Assembly (NCBI GenBank): GCA_020881915.1
Contig: JAJFPB010000004.1
Location: 4,960,001-5,024,000, forward strand
Reading direction: 5' to 3'
Origin: Paramyrothecium sp. XJ0827
Lineage: Eukaryota > Ascomycota > Sordariomycetes > Hypocreales > Stachybotryaceae
Length of the DNA: 64,000 nucleotides
The position numbers and the translations under genes are program-made. The number at the start of each line of letters is the position of its first letter. Position 1 is the first letter of the stretch. This document shows positions 1 to 10,635 of the stretch, in pieces. A model generated the notes under the pieces. It had not been told where the DNA came from. It saw nothing but the letters and a program-made list of their open reading frames with translations, and did no database searches.

Positions 1-1318
1 ATGACTTGTCTGCGTCACTGAAATCTTCGGGGTTTGTCGGCGAAGGTGCAGACATTGACTCCTTTTCAAAATTTTGCTGAAAAGTTTGCAGACGCTTCTA
101 GCTACGCATCCCGACATCCTGTACATGCGACGCTGTCTGGTTGTCTCTGCCACACCAGTGTGAACTTTTGAAGTGTCTTCAATTCTTTTCGTGTCCACGG
201 ATGAGCTGCTGCGTGGCATTCTGCAGCACTTGATTGCATCAGCTTTTGATTTTGCGCTGACAAGCGGAACAAAAGCATCGCAACGGGGCCGGTATGATGA
301 ATACTTCTGCCTTTCCTCAGTGATCAAGTCGAACATGAAGTTGATGTGGAGTCTATCCCTGGCACGGAGTGAAGACATATTGGAGAAGCGTCTCTTTACA
401 ATGATGTATTAGGGAAGAATAGCGTGGAGTGTGTTGGAAAACCCGGAGGTTTATAAAGCAGGACGTGGATGATTATGGCTGTATGCAAGCTGCAAACTTT
501 GTTCTCTCGGAGCTTCATGTACGAGATACAGTTGCTCTTAGTCCATAAGGTTATCGGAGAAATGTTTATCTTGAATCCTGGGATGATTTATCGTCCTAGA
601 GGTGGCTCTGTCGTTTCTAAGCCGAACAGACATATCTAGACCACTGCTATGTATTTCTTCGGCCAGCAACTGCTTTGTAAATAGTGCCCAAAGCTAAATG
701 CCGGAGAAAAATAGTAGAAGAAGGATAAAAAGAATAGGAATAAAAAATCAGAAAAAAGCAAGAAAATAATAGAAAAATAATAGCAAAATAAAAGAAAAAT
801 AAAAGAAAGATAAAAGAAGTAAGAAATAAGAACAAAGAAATAAAATCACAAGACATTAAAATAAGATTAGGGGTATTTTAAGAATATATTTTATTCTTTA
901 AAGTCATTTTGAAGTTATGTTGAGCAATTTTTTAAAACTCCTTTCATAATAGTTAATACTATGGCTCGGCGCATTTCGTTTCAGTCCTCGAGCAAAGAAT
1001 TTATAGTTTGAGACGGCCACAAAGACAAAGACCGTGAAGCCCACATGCCATATCTGTGACGCAGTGTATGTGTCTCCACAACACATATCGAATACTGCGC
1101 GAAGCCCAAAGCGATCGAAGATCGACCCAATCCCATGAGTGGCATAAATTATACCACAAGCGAGTTTAGAAGAAGCAGGAAAATACCTAAGCATTGAAGA
1201 TGTCCACATTGCCTCTACATCTCAGCTTCCCAATACCTAAACCCCATCACTCGTACGTACCCGTGCGATCATCCGAAGCCCCAAAGATTTCTAGTTACCC
1301 ACAGTACATCGCTAACTC
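1..1318. other. Intergenic, no supported gene
   Basis: No reading frame here shows a recognisable domain or convincing exon structure. The short open frames at 173-412 (+) and 904-1209 (-) have no familiar motif and I leave them out. The main visible structure is the A-rich tract listed separately. The left part may be flank of a gene outside the window. Confidence 0.5.
715..865. repeat. A-rich low-complexity tract
   Basis: About 150 bp made almost entirely of A with scattered G and T, built from degenerate AAATAAAAGA-like words. It is not a clean microsatellite. A T-rich tract of similar character lies at 32150-32255. It may be a decayed poly(A)-tailed insertion, but no target duplication was identified. 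Confidence 0.7.
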
Positions 1319-4300
1319 TCAGGCTCCGTCAAAGTTCAAGAGGCTGTGAACACTAACCTTAGCAAATCCAAGTTGGCGCAATAGCTTACGCCCCCCATGA
1401 AGAGGGAACTCGGCCACAATCATGACACATATGTTCTCTGGATCTACGCCAGCCTTTTCCAGAAGCTGCAGCACCGCACATAGCGTCTTACCCGTCGCGA
1501 GCACGTCGTCCACCACTACCACCGAAGCGCCTGCGGAAACAGCATACTTGTCCATCTCAATCTTCTTCTCCTCCAGCCGATCAGATGCCGGCGATGAGAT
1601 GTGGGATGAGAACTTGATCAAGGAATGGGTGGGCGGGGGAAGCTTGCCAGCTTCACGAATCAGTGCCAAGGGCACATCGACTCGATCGGCAAGAGCCGAG
1701 GCAAAGATGAATCCGCCAGCTTCACAGCAAACTATTGCATCTACTGTGGACCAATCACCCATGAAGTGACTTCGTAATAAAGACACACATAGGCGCAACC
1801 CGCCCGGCTGCTCAGATATACCGAGCACATGGCGGAACTCGATGTCTGGGCGTGGAAAGTTGGGCACAGAGCTCACCATGTCAGCCAGCCGCTGCAAATC
1901 CGGATGTACGAAGGGCAGCAGACATCTTCTCGCGAATCCCTCGATATTCTTGTCATCGGCTGCGTTATTTTCAAAAATGAGATCTGGGCAGTAGTTCAAG
2001 GTTAGCGAGTTGGACTTGTGATTATTGCTGATCGTCTTGGCCTCGTCTGCGTTGCCGCCATCATCGCACCCTCGACGTGTTCGCCGTTCGTCCTCGTTGG
2101 CCTGGACGTAGACCTCTATTACTTTACGACCTGGTACCAAGTGTGAAAGAGTTGCGACGGGCGCTTCCTCTCTCATCCCAGTGATTAGCAGCACATCCAC
2201 ATCCAGCGCGCTGTGAACCAAAGCAAGGAAGTTTTCCTCGGGCAGTCTGGGCCGTCGCCGCATTTGGTTATGGAAGAAGTCCGTCAACGCTGGGCGATGT
2301 TGCTCCTTGTACGTACGGTCCTCGAGCAAACGGCCGAGGTCTGCACCGGTGACCGCTGCATATTGTCGCTTCGTCGCATTGCTTATGCTCTCTACTTTCG
2401 CCTTGGTGTTTTGGTGTTCAGCTTGATTGAAGACTGATGCCCAGATGCTGGCGCAGTAGTCCTTTCCAGCGCCGCTCTGTCCCGTCACAAGAATAATGAG
2501 CTTGGGTTCCATCGACGGTTCTAGAAGTGGGCATGCGTATGGAAGCACATTGTGCGGATCAAATTTACGCTTGAGACAAGCCAGCCGCGGCCGATTTGGC
2601 CCGAATGCTTTGCCTGCCAACACCGTGTCTCTTGGATCAGGCCCAAGGTCAGCACCATAAACCCCCTCGCACAAGGGCAACAAGCTGTGGGCGGCATCAT
2701 AGACCCACTTCACGCCAGCTCGGGCGGCTTCTGTGCCATCCTGGCTGCGAAGCCAGACACCAGTCACAACGCAGGCGAAATCCCAGTTCCGACATCCAAA
2801 AGCAGTCTCATGCGCCGCGACATCGCTGATTGCTCCTCCCCCATGTAAGAGATGCACATAACAGAATGGCGTGGGACGTGTTTGTATAGCCGTCACTAAG
2901 GCATTGACGATGCTTGCTTTTCCAATGCTTTTCAAGAACAGGCATCGTTTGAAAGAGGAAGTCTTGCCGCCACTATGCCCACCATGCATCTTGGACATGT
3001 ACATTTCAGTATCGAACAGCTCGAAGCCATTCACTACTTTCGAGCACTTTCCCGTTCCCAAGATTGTCTCGACAGCAGCTGATGCTGATGTCTTTGTATT
3101 GAAAGCAGTGTGATCCGTACAAGACTCTAGCAAAGTCACACCAAGATTCAACTTGCCTTTGTCGTAATACAGATAGGCATCCGTAGAAGAAGTCCGAGGG
3201 AGGCATGTGGCGACGTTCTCGTCAAAGTCGCGTATTCTTGACTGCGCTTCATCGTCATTGCCTAATGGGACTATCCAGTTTCGAACCGAATACTTTGGCG
3301 CCACGGAAGCTCTGAAAGTAACACTGATCACGATTCCAAAGTTGGTCCCGGCACCTTTCAAAGCCCATAGAAGATCGGCCTCGTTGTCTGGGCATGCGCA
3401 GCGTGCTGGCCGGTGCTGGTTTGGTACATCGCCAACACAAATGACCTCTCCAGAGTCGAGGCCAACCATCACAGCACCGACTATGGCGTCACAAGAGAGA
3501 CCATGCAGTCTAGACAGGTGTCCGATGCCACCTTGAAGCCAAATCCCTGCCCCTACACTTGGGCGAGATCCCAGGGGTACAGTCAGACCTGCCTCCATAG
3601 TTTTGCTTATGATATCCCCAGTCTTACAGCCCGCCTCGGCGACAATCAAGGCGGTGGAGCCAGCATCCTGCTCCCGCCCTGTCCCGTTGGCTCGCGCATG
3701 GACGATGTGCACTTTGTTCAGAGCACTCATATCAATCGCAACAACCGCCGGCTGGAGACAGTGGCCGCTGTGTCCTCCACCGACGACAGTAAGGCCGACC
3801 CTGTGACGTATAGCCCATTGTACGCACTGTTGTACAAGGCGAACATTTGTCGGCCTAACAATTGATGCGGCAGGATGAAGACGGGCCTCCCAATTCTTGA
3901 CAGTCCAGGCCGTCTTAACCAACTGAACTTGCGCTGTCAGCTCTGGTAGAGTCGTCGCATGGCGATTAAAGGCTATCATGACGTTTGGATAGCTAAATAT
4001 TAGGTGGCCGGGATGTGCGTCCTCACGACGGGCAAGACTTCGGCACAACTTGCGCCATTGCGCGCGGAGAGCTGTGTCCTGGATGATAGAACCCGCAATG
4101 AAACCAGTGAAAGAATCAAGTACTTGATTGTCGTCTGGTATGTGCAGCGTTCGGTCGGGGGAAAAGGCTGTGCGATGACAAACCAATTTATCAAGGTGAA
4201 GGTTGACATGACGGTGAAAGACGACCACGATCCCGTTTTCTGGCTGCTCAACTAGCAACTCCAGCCCACGCTCAATGAATATATGCTTCGGCTTCAATCC

Positions 4301-4774
4301 ATACATGCTGTGGTAAAAAAGGACAAGATGGTACTTCTCGTCCCCGGCAGTCTGATCTGGAACAAACGGGACTCTGTTGATCTTGGGCGTGCGTTCCAGA
4401 GCTGGGAGTGGCCTATCTTTCCTCGGGCCAGATAGAAGCCGCTGTTCCAGCTCTGTAGCGAACAGAACGTTAGGCTCAAACGCAGTATACGTCTTGATTC
4501 CTTGTCTCATCTGGCTGGGCATCAACCCAAGCACGCTTCTGGGGCCCGGTCCAATCTCCAACACCGAGATGCGGCCACACGAGTCGAACAGGGGAGCTAA
4601 CAGTTTACGAAGCTCAGGTAGAATGAATTCCTGGTAGGTCAGTTCTGCTGAACCCCGCACTAGAATGTCGAAGCCGGCGCTATACTCTGTCTCGGTCAAG
4701 GCCCGCATTGCCGGCAACTCCATTGACATGGCTTCTTCCATGAGAGCCTTCTTAAGGCAATCGAGAGTAGCCAT
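1319..4774 (-). CDS. Four-domain fusion: methyltransferase-like / FAD oxidase / PMK-like kinase / APRT-like
   Basis: Intronless frame of 1151 aa starting at the ATG at 4774. Residues about 50-290 resemble a SAM-dependent methyltransferase: a glycine-rich LEIGPGP motif near 72 and an acidic residue at the end of the next strand (AFEP, near 98). Residues 297-480 are a PCMH-type FAD domain with the GGGHS motif whose His (335) can carry flavin. The second flavin-binding Cys of bicovalent enzymes appears replaced (GSRPSVG near 402). A berberine-bridge C-terminal motif (KRKFDPHNVLPY) ends this part near 747. Residues 757-950 carry a P-loop (GQSGAGKD) followed by blocks like animal phosphomevalonate kinase (KRQYAAVTGADLGRLL, TYKE). 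Residues 960-1151 match adenine phosphoribosyltransferase: a PNFPRPDIEF block, CEAGGFIF, REAGKLP and the PRPP loop VVVVDDVLATGKT. The four parts share one frame without a stop. The substrate is unknown. No signal peptide is evident, so a cytosolic enzyme is likely. Confidence 0.85.
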   Translation of the reverse strand: MATLDCLKKALMEEAMSMELPAMRALTETEYSAGFDILVRGSAELTYQEFILPELRKLLAPLFDSCGRISVLEIGPGPRSVLGLMPSQMRQGIKTYTAFEPNVLFATELEQRLLSGPRKDRPLPALERTPKINRVPFVPDQTAGDEKYHLVLFYHSMYGLKPKHIFIERGLELLVEQPENGIVVVFHRHVNLHLDKLVCHRTAFSPDRTLHIPDDNQVLDSFTGFIAGSIIQDTALRAQWRKLCRSLARREDAHPGHLIFSYPNVMIAFNRHATTLPELTAQVQLVKTAWTVKNWEARLHPAASIVRPTNVRLVQQCVQWAIRHRVGLTVVGGGHSGHCLQPAVVAIDMSALNKVHIVHARANGTGREQDAGSTALIVAEAGCKTGDIISKTMEAGLTVPLGSRPSVGAGIWLQGGIGHLSRLHGLSCDAIVGAVMVGLDSGEVICVGDVPNQHRPARCACPDNEADLLWALKGAGTNFGIVISVTFRASVAPKYSVRNWIVPLGNDDEAQSRIRDFDENVATCLPRTSSTDAYLYYDKGKLNLGVTLLESCTDHTAFNTKTSASAAVETILGTGKCSKVVNGFELFDTEMYMSKMHGGHSGGKTSSFKRCLFLKSIGKASIVNALVTAIQTRPTPFCYVHLLHGGGAISDVAAHETAFGCRNWDFACVVTGVWLRSQDGTEAARAGVKWVYDAAHSLLPLCEGVYGADLGPDPRDTVLAGKAFGPNRPRLACLKRKFDPHNVLPYACPLLEPSMEPKLIILVTGQSGAGKDYCASIWASVFNQAEHQNTKAKVESISNATKRQYAAVTGADLGRLLEDRTYKEQHRPALTDFFHNQMRRRPRLPEENFLALVHSALDVDVLLITGMREEAPVATLSHLVPGRKVIEVYVQANEDERRTRRGCDDGGNADEAKTISNNHKSNSLTLNYCPDLIFENNAADDKNIEGFARRCLLPFVHPDLQRLADMVSSVPNFPRPDIEFRHVLGISEQPGGLRLCVSLLRSHFMGDWSTVDAIVCCEAGGFIFASALADRVDVPLALIREAGKLPPPTHSLIKFSSHISSPASDRLEEKKIEMDKYAVSAGASVVVVDDVLATGKTLCAVLQLLEKAGVDPENICVMIVAEFPLHGGRKLLRQLGFAKVSVHSLLNFDGA

Positions 4775-6035
4775 TTTGATTGCAGGGCGTGACGTAGTTT
4801 GAGTTTCGTTCCAGCTTTGCGAGATGCCGCGATGATTGCTGACGACGCAAGTATTGGAGCAATGTTACATTTGGCTACAGCCAAGTTGTACTGCGGGAGG
4901 CCTTCCACTATCACGTGCCTCCTTGCCTGAAACTTGTTACACAGACGCCACTTCTCATTTCGTGATTAATTACACGAAACCATCGTCTACTTCAAAGGAA
5001 CTCGTGTTGGAGTAGCGCTGTGTTCCAGGGGAGGATTCTGGAGCCAACCGAATACTAGCAACATCGTGATTAGGCCCATTCGGGGAGTCGAGGCTAGAAC
5101 ACTATGAAAGAAACTTTTGTGCCAAGCAGCTTTGTGAGCGGAAATTACACTTATGGGGGCAGGCGGCCAGGTTAGCAGAATAATGTGTTTGGTAGTCGCA
5201 TTAAGGATAGGCAGATGTTCTCGTTCAATGAATTCGTACCGTAGAAAATAATGGGGAGATGTATTCTTGCTCATTCATGTGAGTTTAGTAATTGTAGCCT
5301 AAGCCAAAGTTTATACATTTAATATCCGCGTAAAGATGACCACAAATTCCTCGCATACAAGCGTATCTACACCAAACTTACTATGAGTTGAGACCACTTG
5401 TCAGTTATTTTACATTCCAATCACTCCTTATGATATTAACGGCTCGATTCTCTTTTATGAGTGGCTTTGAAAGAGAAAGGAATGGTCTGCTCATCCTCTA
5501 GGGGGGTTTGAGAATGATCGTTTCAAAAAGCTGCAATAAAGTAAGGCAGTATTAAGTAAGAAGAATTTCTTGAAAATGAACTTTCTAAAGCTACATGGAG
5601 CCAAATTGCGATTCTACCAGGGATCTATTCTTCCATGGGATGTATTCAGCTAATAGCAGACGGGATTCAATCGTATTCGTTTGATTGGTTCTCCTGGTGC
5701 GCTACATGCTCTATTTGTGGTCTCGACGCAGAAAACCATTTCAGCTGAGTCTTTCTATGATAAAGCAAGATATCCTTCTACCAGCTACTATCATCTCGTG
5801 CACAGCATCATCGGCATTTCCTTGATCACATGATCTTGGATCTAACTGATCCAGGCTCACTCAGCCGCAAGGATACCTGAGCGCCCACGAATCTGCCTCG
5901 GGCGCGGGGCAATGCTGCATTGCTACCTGTTGGTTGATGTCCTCTTCTGTTCAAACTGGTCTCTTTGTCACAGTGCTGCTGGACTGCAGTTTCCCTTCCC
6001 GGTTTGTTTCATACTGATACCACGTATTTTTTGCA
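4775..6035. other. Intergenic between divergent genes
   Basis: About 1.26 kb lies between the start of the fusion enzyme (-) and the start of the HeLo-E2 gene (+), so it should hold both promoters. No protein-coding stretch or RNA gene was recognised. The segment 5280-5780 is moderately AT-rich. Confidence 0.5.
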
Positions 6036-9027
6036 ATGGCGGAAGCGGCAGGGCTAGTTGTCGGAGTGCTTGGAATCGCCGGTCTTTTCACTTCGTGCAT
6101 CGAGAATTTCGACATCGTAGTGCGAGCCAAGGAATTCAGCGACGAATTTGAAGTCCTATGTACCCTGGTAGGGTGGACCTAAAGCCTCAGCAGTATTTAT
6201 GGGATAAGGCTGATATATGACAGCTTGGACTGCAGCGGCAACGATTGGTATGTTGGGGAATGGTCATGGGCCTTGTCCCAGTTGACGGCGCGAAACCGTC
6301 GAAACGCAATCGCGCAATGCATGACCGCAATTTTCGGCCGGCCATTGAGTCCAGTCTTAATCAGCTCAATCTCTTGTTAAGCAAAGCGGATGTTGTAACG
6401 GAGAGATATGCCTTGCCCGACGACCAAGGAAACGGCATGCAGATCAAGCAGCTCAGAACGTCTTCGTTTGGCATGGAGATATTCCGGGACTCTTTTGACA
6501 AATTCAAATCACGTATCCGGCAAAACCAGAAACAGAAGTCTGTGTGGACGGTCACAAGGTGGGCAATCCATGATCATAAGCGATTTGAGAAGCTGGTCGA
6601 CCAGATCACCAAAGTCCTCGATGCTCTTGAGAGCATCACAAGCGCACTTGGCATGCTAGAAAAACAGCGCTCCATGCTGATGGAAGAAATTGCGTCTTTA
6701 AGCGACACGGAAAGCCTGAGCCTGTTGCAGCGGGTTGGCTCTGCTACAAATGCCCATCCTGCACTCAAAGACGTATCCGACACGGCCAGTGTGCGCTTGA
6801 CAATTGTGACAGCGAGTTCCCGGTCGTACTTTACTGCGCCAATGGAGAGGATGAGTTTGATAGATGAAACTCGTTCTTACTCGAATGCAGCATATTCTAC
6901 CAAAGAAGTCTCAACTGATCGGAAAGCCGGATCGATCCAACACCGAGACATGCCTCGGAAGGACACCTCATCCGCTCGAGTTAGCGCATCCGGCAGCAAC
7001 GATTTGGAAGACGTTCCACAACAGAAACGTTGGATAGCGGCCCTGCTGGAGCGAGGCACAACACCAGACGTTCCCCAATTGCAGTTTTCTGAAAAAGATA
7101 AGAGATATGGCTGCGTGCTTCGAGATATAAAGGATGAAGACGATGAGGCATGTCGAGCCTCTTCAGCCAAGTTGGCATCGCTAGCCGACGGAAACGTACC
7201 TCTGGCCCGTCGCGTGTTCCTGGAGCTCCGAAACATTCGTCGAGCAAATATACCGTACATTAGTGCGGTCACAGTTGAAGATCAACTAGATAAAATTCTC
7301 GCATCAGTGGAGGGACCCCCCGGGACTCCATACGAGGGAGGTATCTTTTGGATGACTGTGCATATGACGGAGTCACAACCACCCTTGCTACGATTCCACA
7401 CTAAGATATACCATCCGAACATTGACTCCAGGGGTAAACTTTGCGCCGATTACGCCTCGTGGTGGTGGACTTCCAACGCAATAAACCAGCCTGGAGGTGC
7501 TTTCAAGAGAAGCAGGCCCTGGTTTTCTGAGCAGATAACAAACCACTATTCCCTTGGGGCTCTACTGGTGGCCATCTGTGCATTGCTAGCCAGCCCAAAC
7601 GTCGAGGATCCGCTCGTGCCCGAAATCGCAGAAAAGTACTGTACTGACTATCGAGGGTATTGTGACGCGGCGCGACTTTACACACAACGATACGCCAATA
7701 GTCAACGACCGGATTCCGCTGACCTACATTTTTTTGAGCCAAAGAGCCTGTTAGACACAAAATACACAAAAGGCGAATATAAGTCGAAAGACTACTCCGA
7801 AAGTGTGGCCGGAATGGCTTCGATTGCAGAGACTCCCGTCGTGTGGCAGCAAATCTCTGATTACTGTCTGAACGTTAACGATCTGAACACATTGCTCAAG
7901 ATATGGTTCCCCGCAAGCAAATATGATACTGCGATTATCCAAAAGTCCACTCCGCATACATACACGGTTGCCCTTCCGCGGGCTCTAACAAACGTACGCC
8001 ATCCTCCGTGTGGGGGGTTTTCTTACACGACTGACATATGTAGATTGAAACTGAGGAGATCAATAAGTGCAGAGAAATTCTTTTTGATCAACTAAGCGAT
8101 CAAAGCGACTCTATGCCAACAGACCCTTTAGGGCCTTTCGACGAGAAAGCGGAATGGACCAAAGCATTAATTGAAGCTGCCCAAAACGGGAATCATGACA
8201 GACTCAGCACGCTCCTTTCGCAACGGAATGTTCAGCCGGATTCCTACGCGAATGGAACAACCCCCCTTTTCGCTGCATGTAGACAGGGGAGGACGGCATG
8301 TTGCAAGCTTTTACTCGAGCGGAGGCTCGGTTGCATGACGAAAAGAATGGATGGATGGACACCATTACATGCTGCTGCTTATGCTGGCAGTTTACTCATT
8401 GTCGATCTGCTTCTGATGGAGTTTTCCCTGGGCGCCAGAGCTCAAGACAACGCAGGTCGCACACCGTTGTTCTTGAGTGCCATGGCAGGCAACGATTCTG
8501 TCATACTGCGTTTGTTGGAAATGCATCCCAATGCCCTTCACACCCCAGATCGTTACGGGACGACCCCAATCTTCGCTGCCGTGCGAAATGGCCATGTCAG
8601 CACGGCAGAACTCCTCCTCGAGCATGACCCCACGGCAGTGAAGTCCAAGGACGGGTTCGGCGTGTCTTTGAGTTGGTGGGCGTGGCAGACCTACGACACA
8701 GCGCTGGCACGAACCCTGCAAAAGTACGCTGACAAGTGCGGTATACAGCTTCCCAGCCTCCATGCCAAAGGTTCAATGAGGACGGGACACCACGTGAAGA
8801 ACAAGATGTGGTGCAAAGTGTGCACCCGTGGCATAAACTATGTCCGCGATTACTCCCTCTGCACGGAATGCGACGGGGGCGTCTTTGTAATTTGTCCTGA
8901 TTGTGAACACAACCGTCGCGTCTGCTTGGAAGAGTTGCATGAAGGAGCAGGGTTCTGGAAGAAGGTGGACTTCAATCAACATTTCGATCTTGTCCGCTAC
9001 TTTGGTGGCGAGGTGGTGTATACGTAG
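6036..9027 (+). CDS. HeLo - ubiquitin-conjugating E2 - ankyrin - ZZ-like finger protein
   Basis: Three exons, 6036-6167, 6224-7993 and 8044-9027, join in phase 0 to give 961 aa. The introns are 56 and 50 nt with GTAxxx..AG ends. Exon 1 gives the HeLo-type start (MAEAAGLVVGVLGIAGLF) and exon 2 continues the helical HeLo region to about residue 200. A polar linker follows. Residues about 373-530 are an E2 fold with HPN at 441-443 and the catalytic Cys at 451 (GKLCADY), plus a Trp/Ser-rich insertion before the last helices (SPNVEDPLVPEIAEKY). Exon 3 gives about five ankyrin repeats (673-865). A Cys-rich finger follows, with CxxC pairs at 891/894, 907/910 and 918/921 (ZZ-like). HeLo domains kill cells or seed such signalling in fungal incompatibility proteins; E2s carry ubiquitin. 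The combination implies ubiquitin-linked self/non-self signalling, which is inference. Exons 2 and 3 look like separate genes unless the 7994-8043 intron is removed. Confidence 0.85.
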
Positions 9028-10635
9028 AAGCCTATCAGTTAGTAGGTCCGGCCCTCTTACCACTGACCGCATGTACTGGCTTATGGCTTAAGGCTCGCGG
9101 CTCGTCTCGCTCGGCATCACGATCTATTTTAACATTCTTTGAGCCGAAACCGGAAACTTGACTTCTCGTGCTGATATCGCAAGTATCATCATTCTGGAAT
9201 ACGAAATCATGATGACAACCGCCGCACGGTATTGCACCGTCGTCTTCGACCTCAATGTCGAAAGCTTAGAGCCGAACGGACGGGTAGCGGAGGCGGAAGC
9301 ATCGCCGCCGTAGATCGAAAAGGCGGCCGTACGATACCGTAGGCAAAATACGATGCGGAAATGGAGACAACGTGGACTTCACCAGGTCACGAATCTCCCA
9401 AGTTAGTCTGTCCCGGTCGAGAACTGCGGCATAACATGCCATCGAATGCCGATCTTAAATTGCTTCCCACGTCGGGCCCTCCTCGCAATATTCGGTTTCG
9501 TCTTGGCTCGAAGCAGGCTTGATCAGATCAGGGCTCTGGCTTTGACTGGTATCGGGGAATAACCAATCCGTCCGGTCGCCGAGTCGAAGAAATCCGCGCG
9601 CGGTCAAATGCCGAAGAATCGATCAACTAGAAGTTCGATCAATCAAGTTGGAAGTGTGGAATATGGTGGAATGTGATTGATGGGGATTTGTTGTTGCTGC
9701 ACATCGGGTTTGAGGCATGTGGCCGGAAACACATGCAGGATGCAAGCGCCTGGAGGCACTTGCAATTGCCGGGGCGGATAAGGGGTTCTAGACTCTGGAA
9801 TCAAGACTCTTGCTGGCTCCTTGGTAGTGCCAAGAAACATTTGCCAGAGCTAGGGTCCCCTGCCCTGATCTCAACAGTCGGCATTGAAGTAGCAGATAAA
9901 ACACTCCCCACTAAATTAGCTAACCATGTGTCTACCATAATCTCGTTCATGTCCGCTTTTCCGCGTGGCATGATTAATTATGTCTTACTTCAAATTACGA
10001 ACAAGTTAAACTACTATGCCAAGACCGTCAGACATCCAGTGGGTTCTGTTTTGCCTCGTCCGAATCAGCCTACATTATATGTGTCTCTAGCCGCATCATG
10101 CATGCAATGCAACTCCTCGCTACTCGCGAGGCCTTTGTCGTAGTGTTGTAAATCCGTCAAATGGAGAAGCGACCAGAGGCGCGGTCTATACACCGGAAAC
10201 CTGTTGCCTTCCAGTTCAACAATCACTGTAGATCAGCGCATTTTTTTCCGGGCACTAACAATGCATCCTGCTGACAGACGGCAATCAAGCCAAAACATGG
10301 CAGATCACGGCGCTGGGTCCTCACGCTGGGTCGCCTCAAATTCTCCACCAATCCTGGTTTCATGTGGACACCTCCAAGGCGGCGATTCTCCTGCAATGAG
10401 TGTTTCTCCACCATTTTCCATAATGGGCCCCGGAATCTAATCTAGTACTTTATTAAGTGAACTCGTATTTGGTTCATATGACATGCTCGCAATGGATGAG
10501 GACGGGTCTCCATCAACAAACCGTGCTTGCCGGTTTACTTAAGGTAGATCACTGCGCGCGACAGAAGGTGTTTTCTCATTCGGTGTGCTTTTAGGCATTG
10601 CAAACCATTGTAAACCGAGACAAACAAGGACAAAT
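9028..10635. other. Intergenic, no supported gene
   Basis: 1.6 kb of ordinary-looking spacer. The open frame at 9673-10143 has no recognisable domain and no supporting context. The right end should contain the promoter of the PL3 gene. Confidence 0.5.

Noticed and set aside
173..412. 79-aa open frame near the left edge
   Set aside because: It starts at a non-ATG codon, has no motif and shows no family resemblance.
8820..8950. RING finger reading of the Cys-rich segment in the HeLo-E2 protein
   Set aside because: Cys spacing (CxxC-12-CxxC-7-CxxC) fits a ZZ-like finger better than a cross-brace RING, so an E3 activity is not claimed.
8044..9027. Separate ankyrin/zinc-finger gene starting at 8113
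   Set aside because: The upstream exon joins in phase 0 through a standard 50-nt intron with coding-like sequence between 8044 and 8113, so one fused gene is more likely. Transcript data would settle it.
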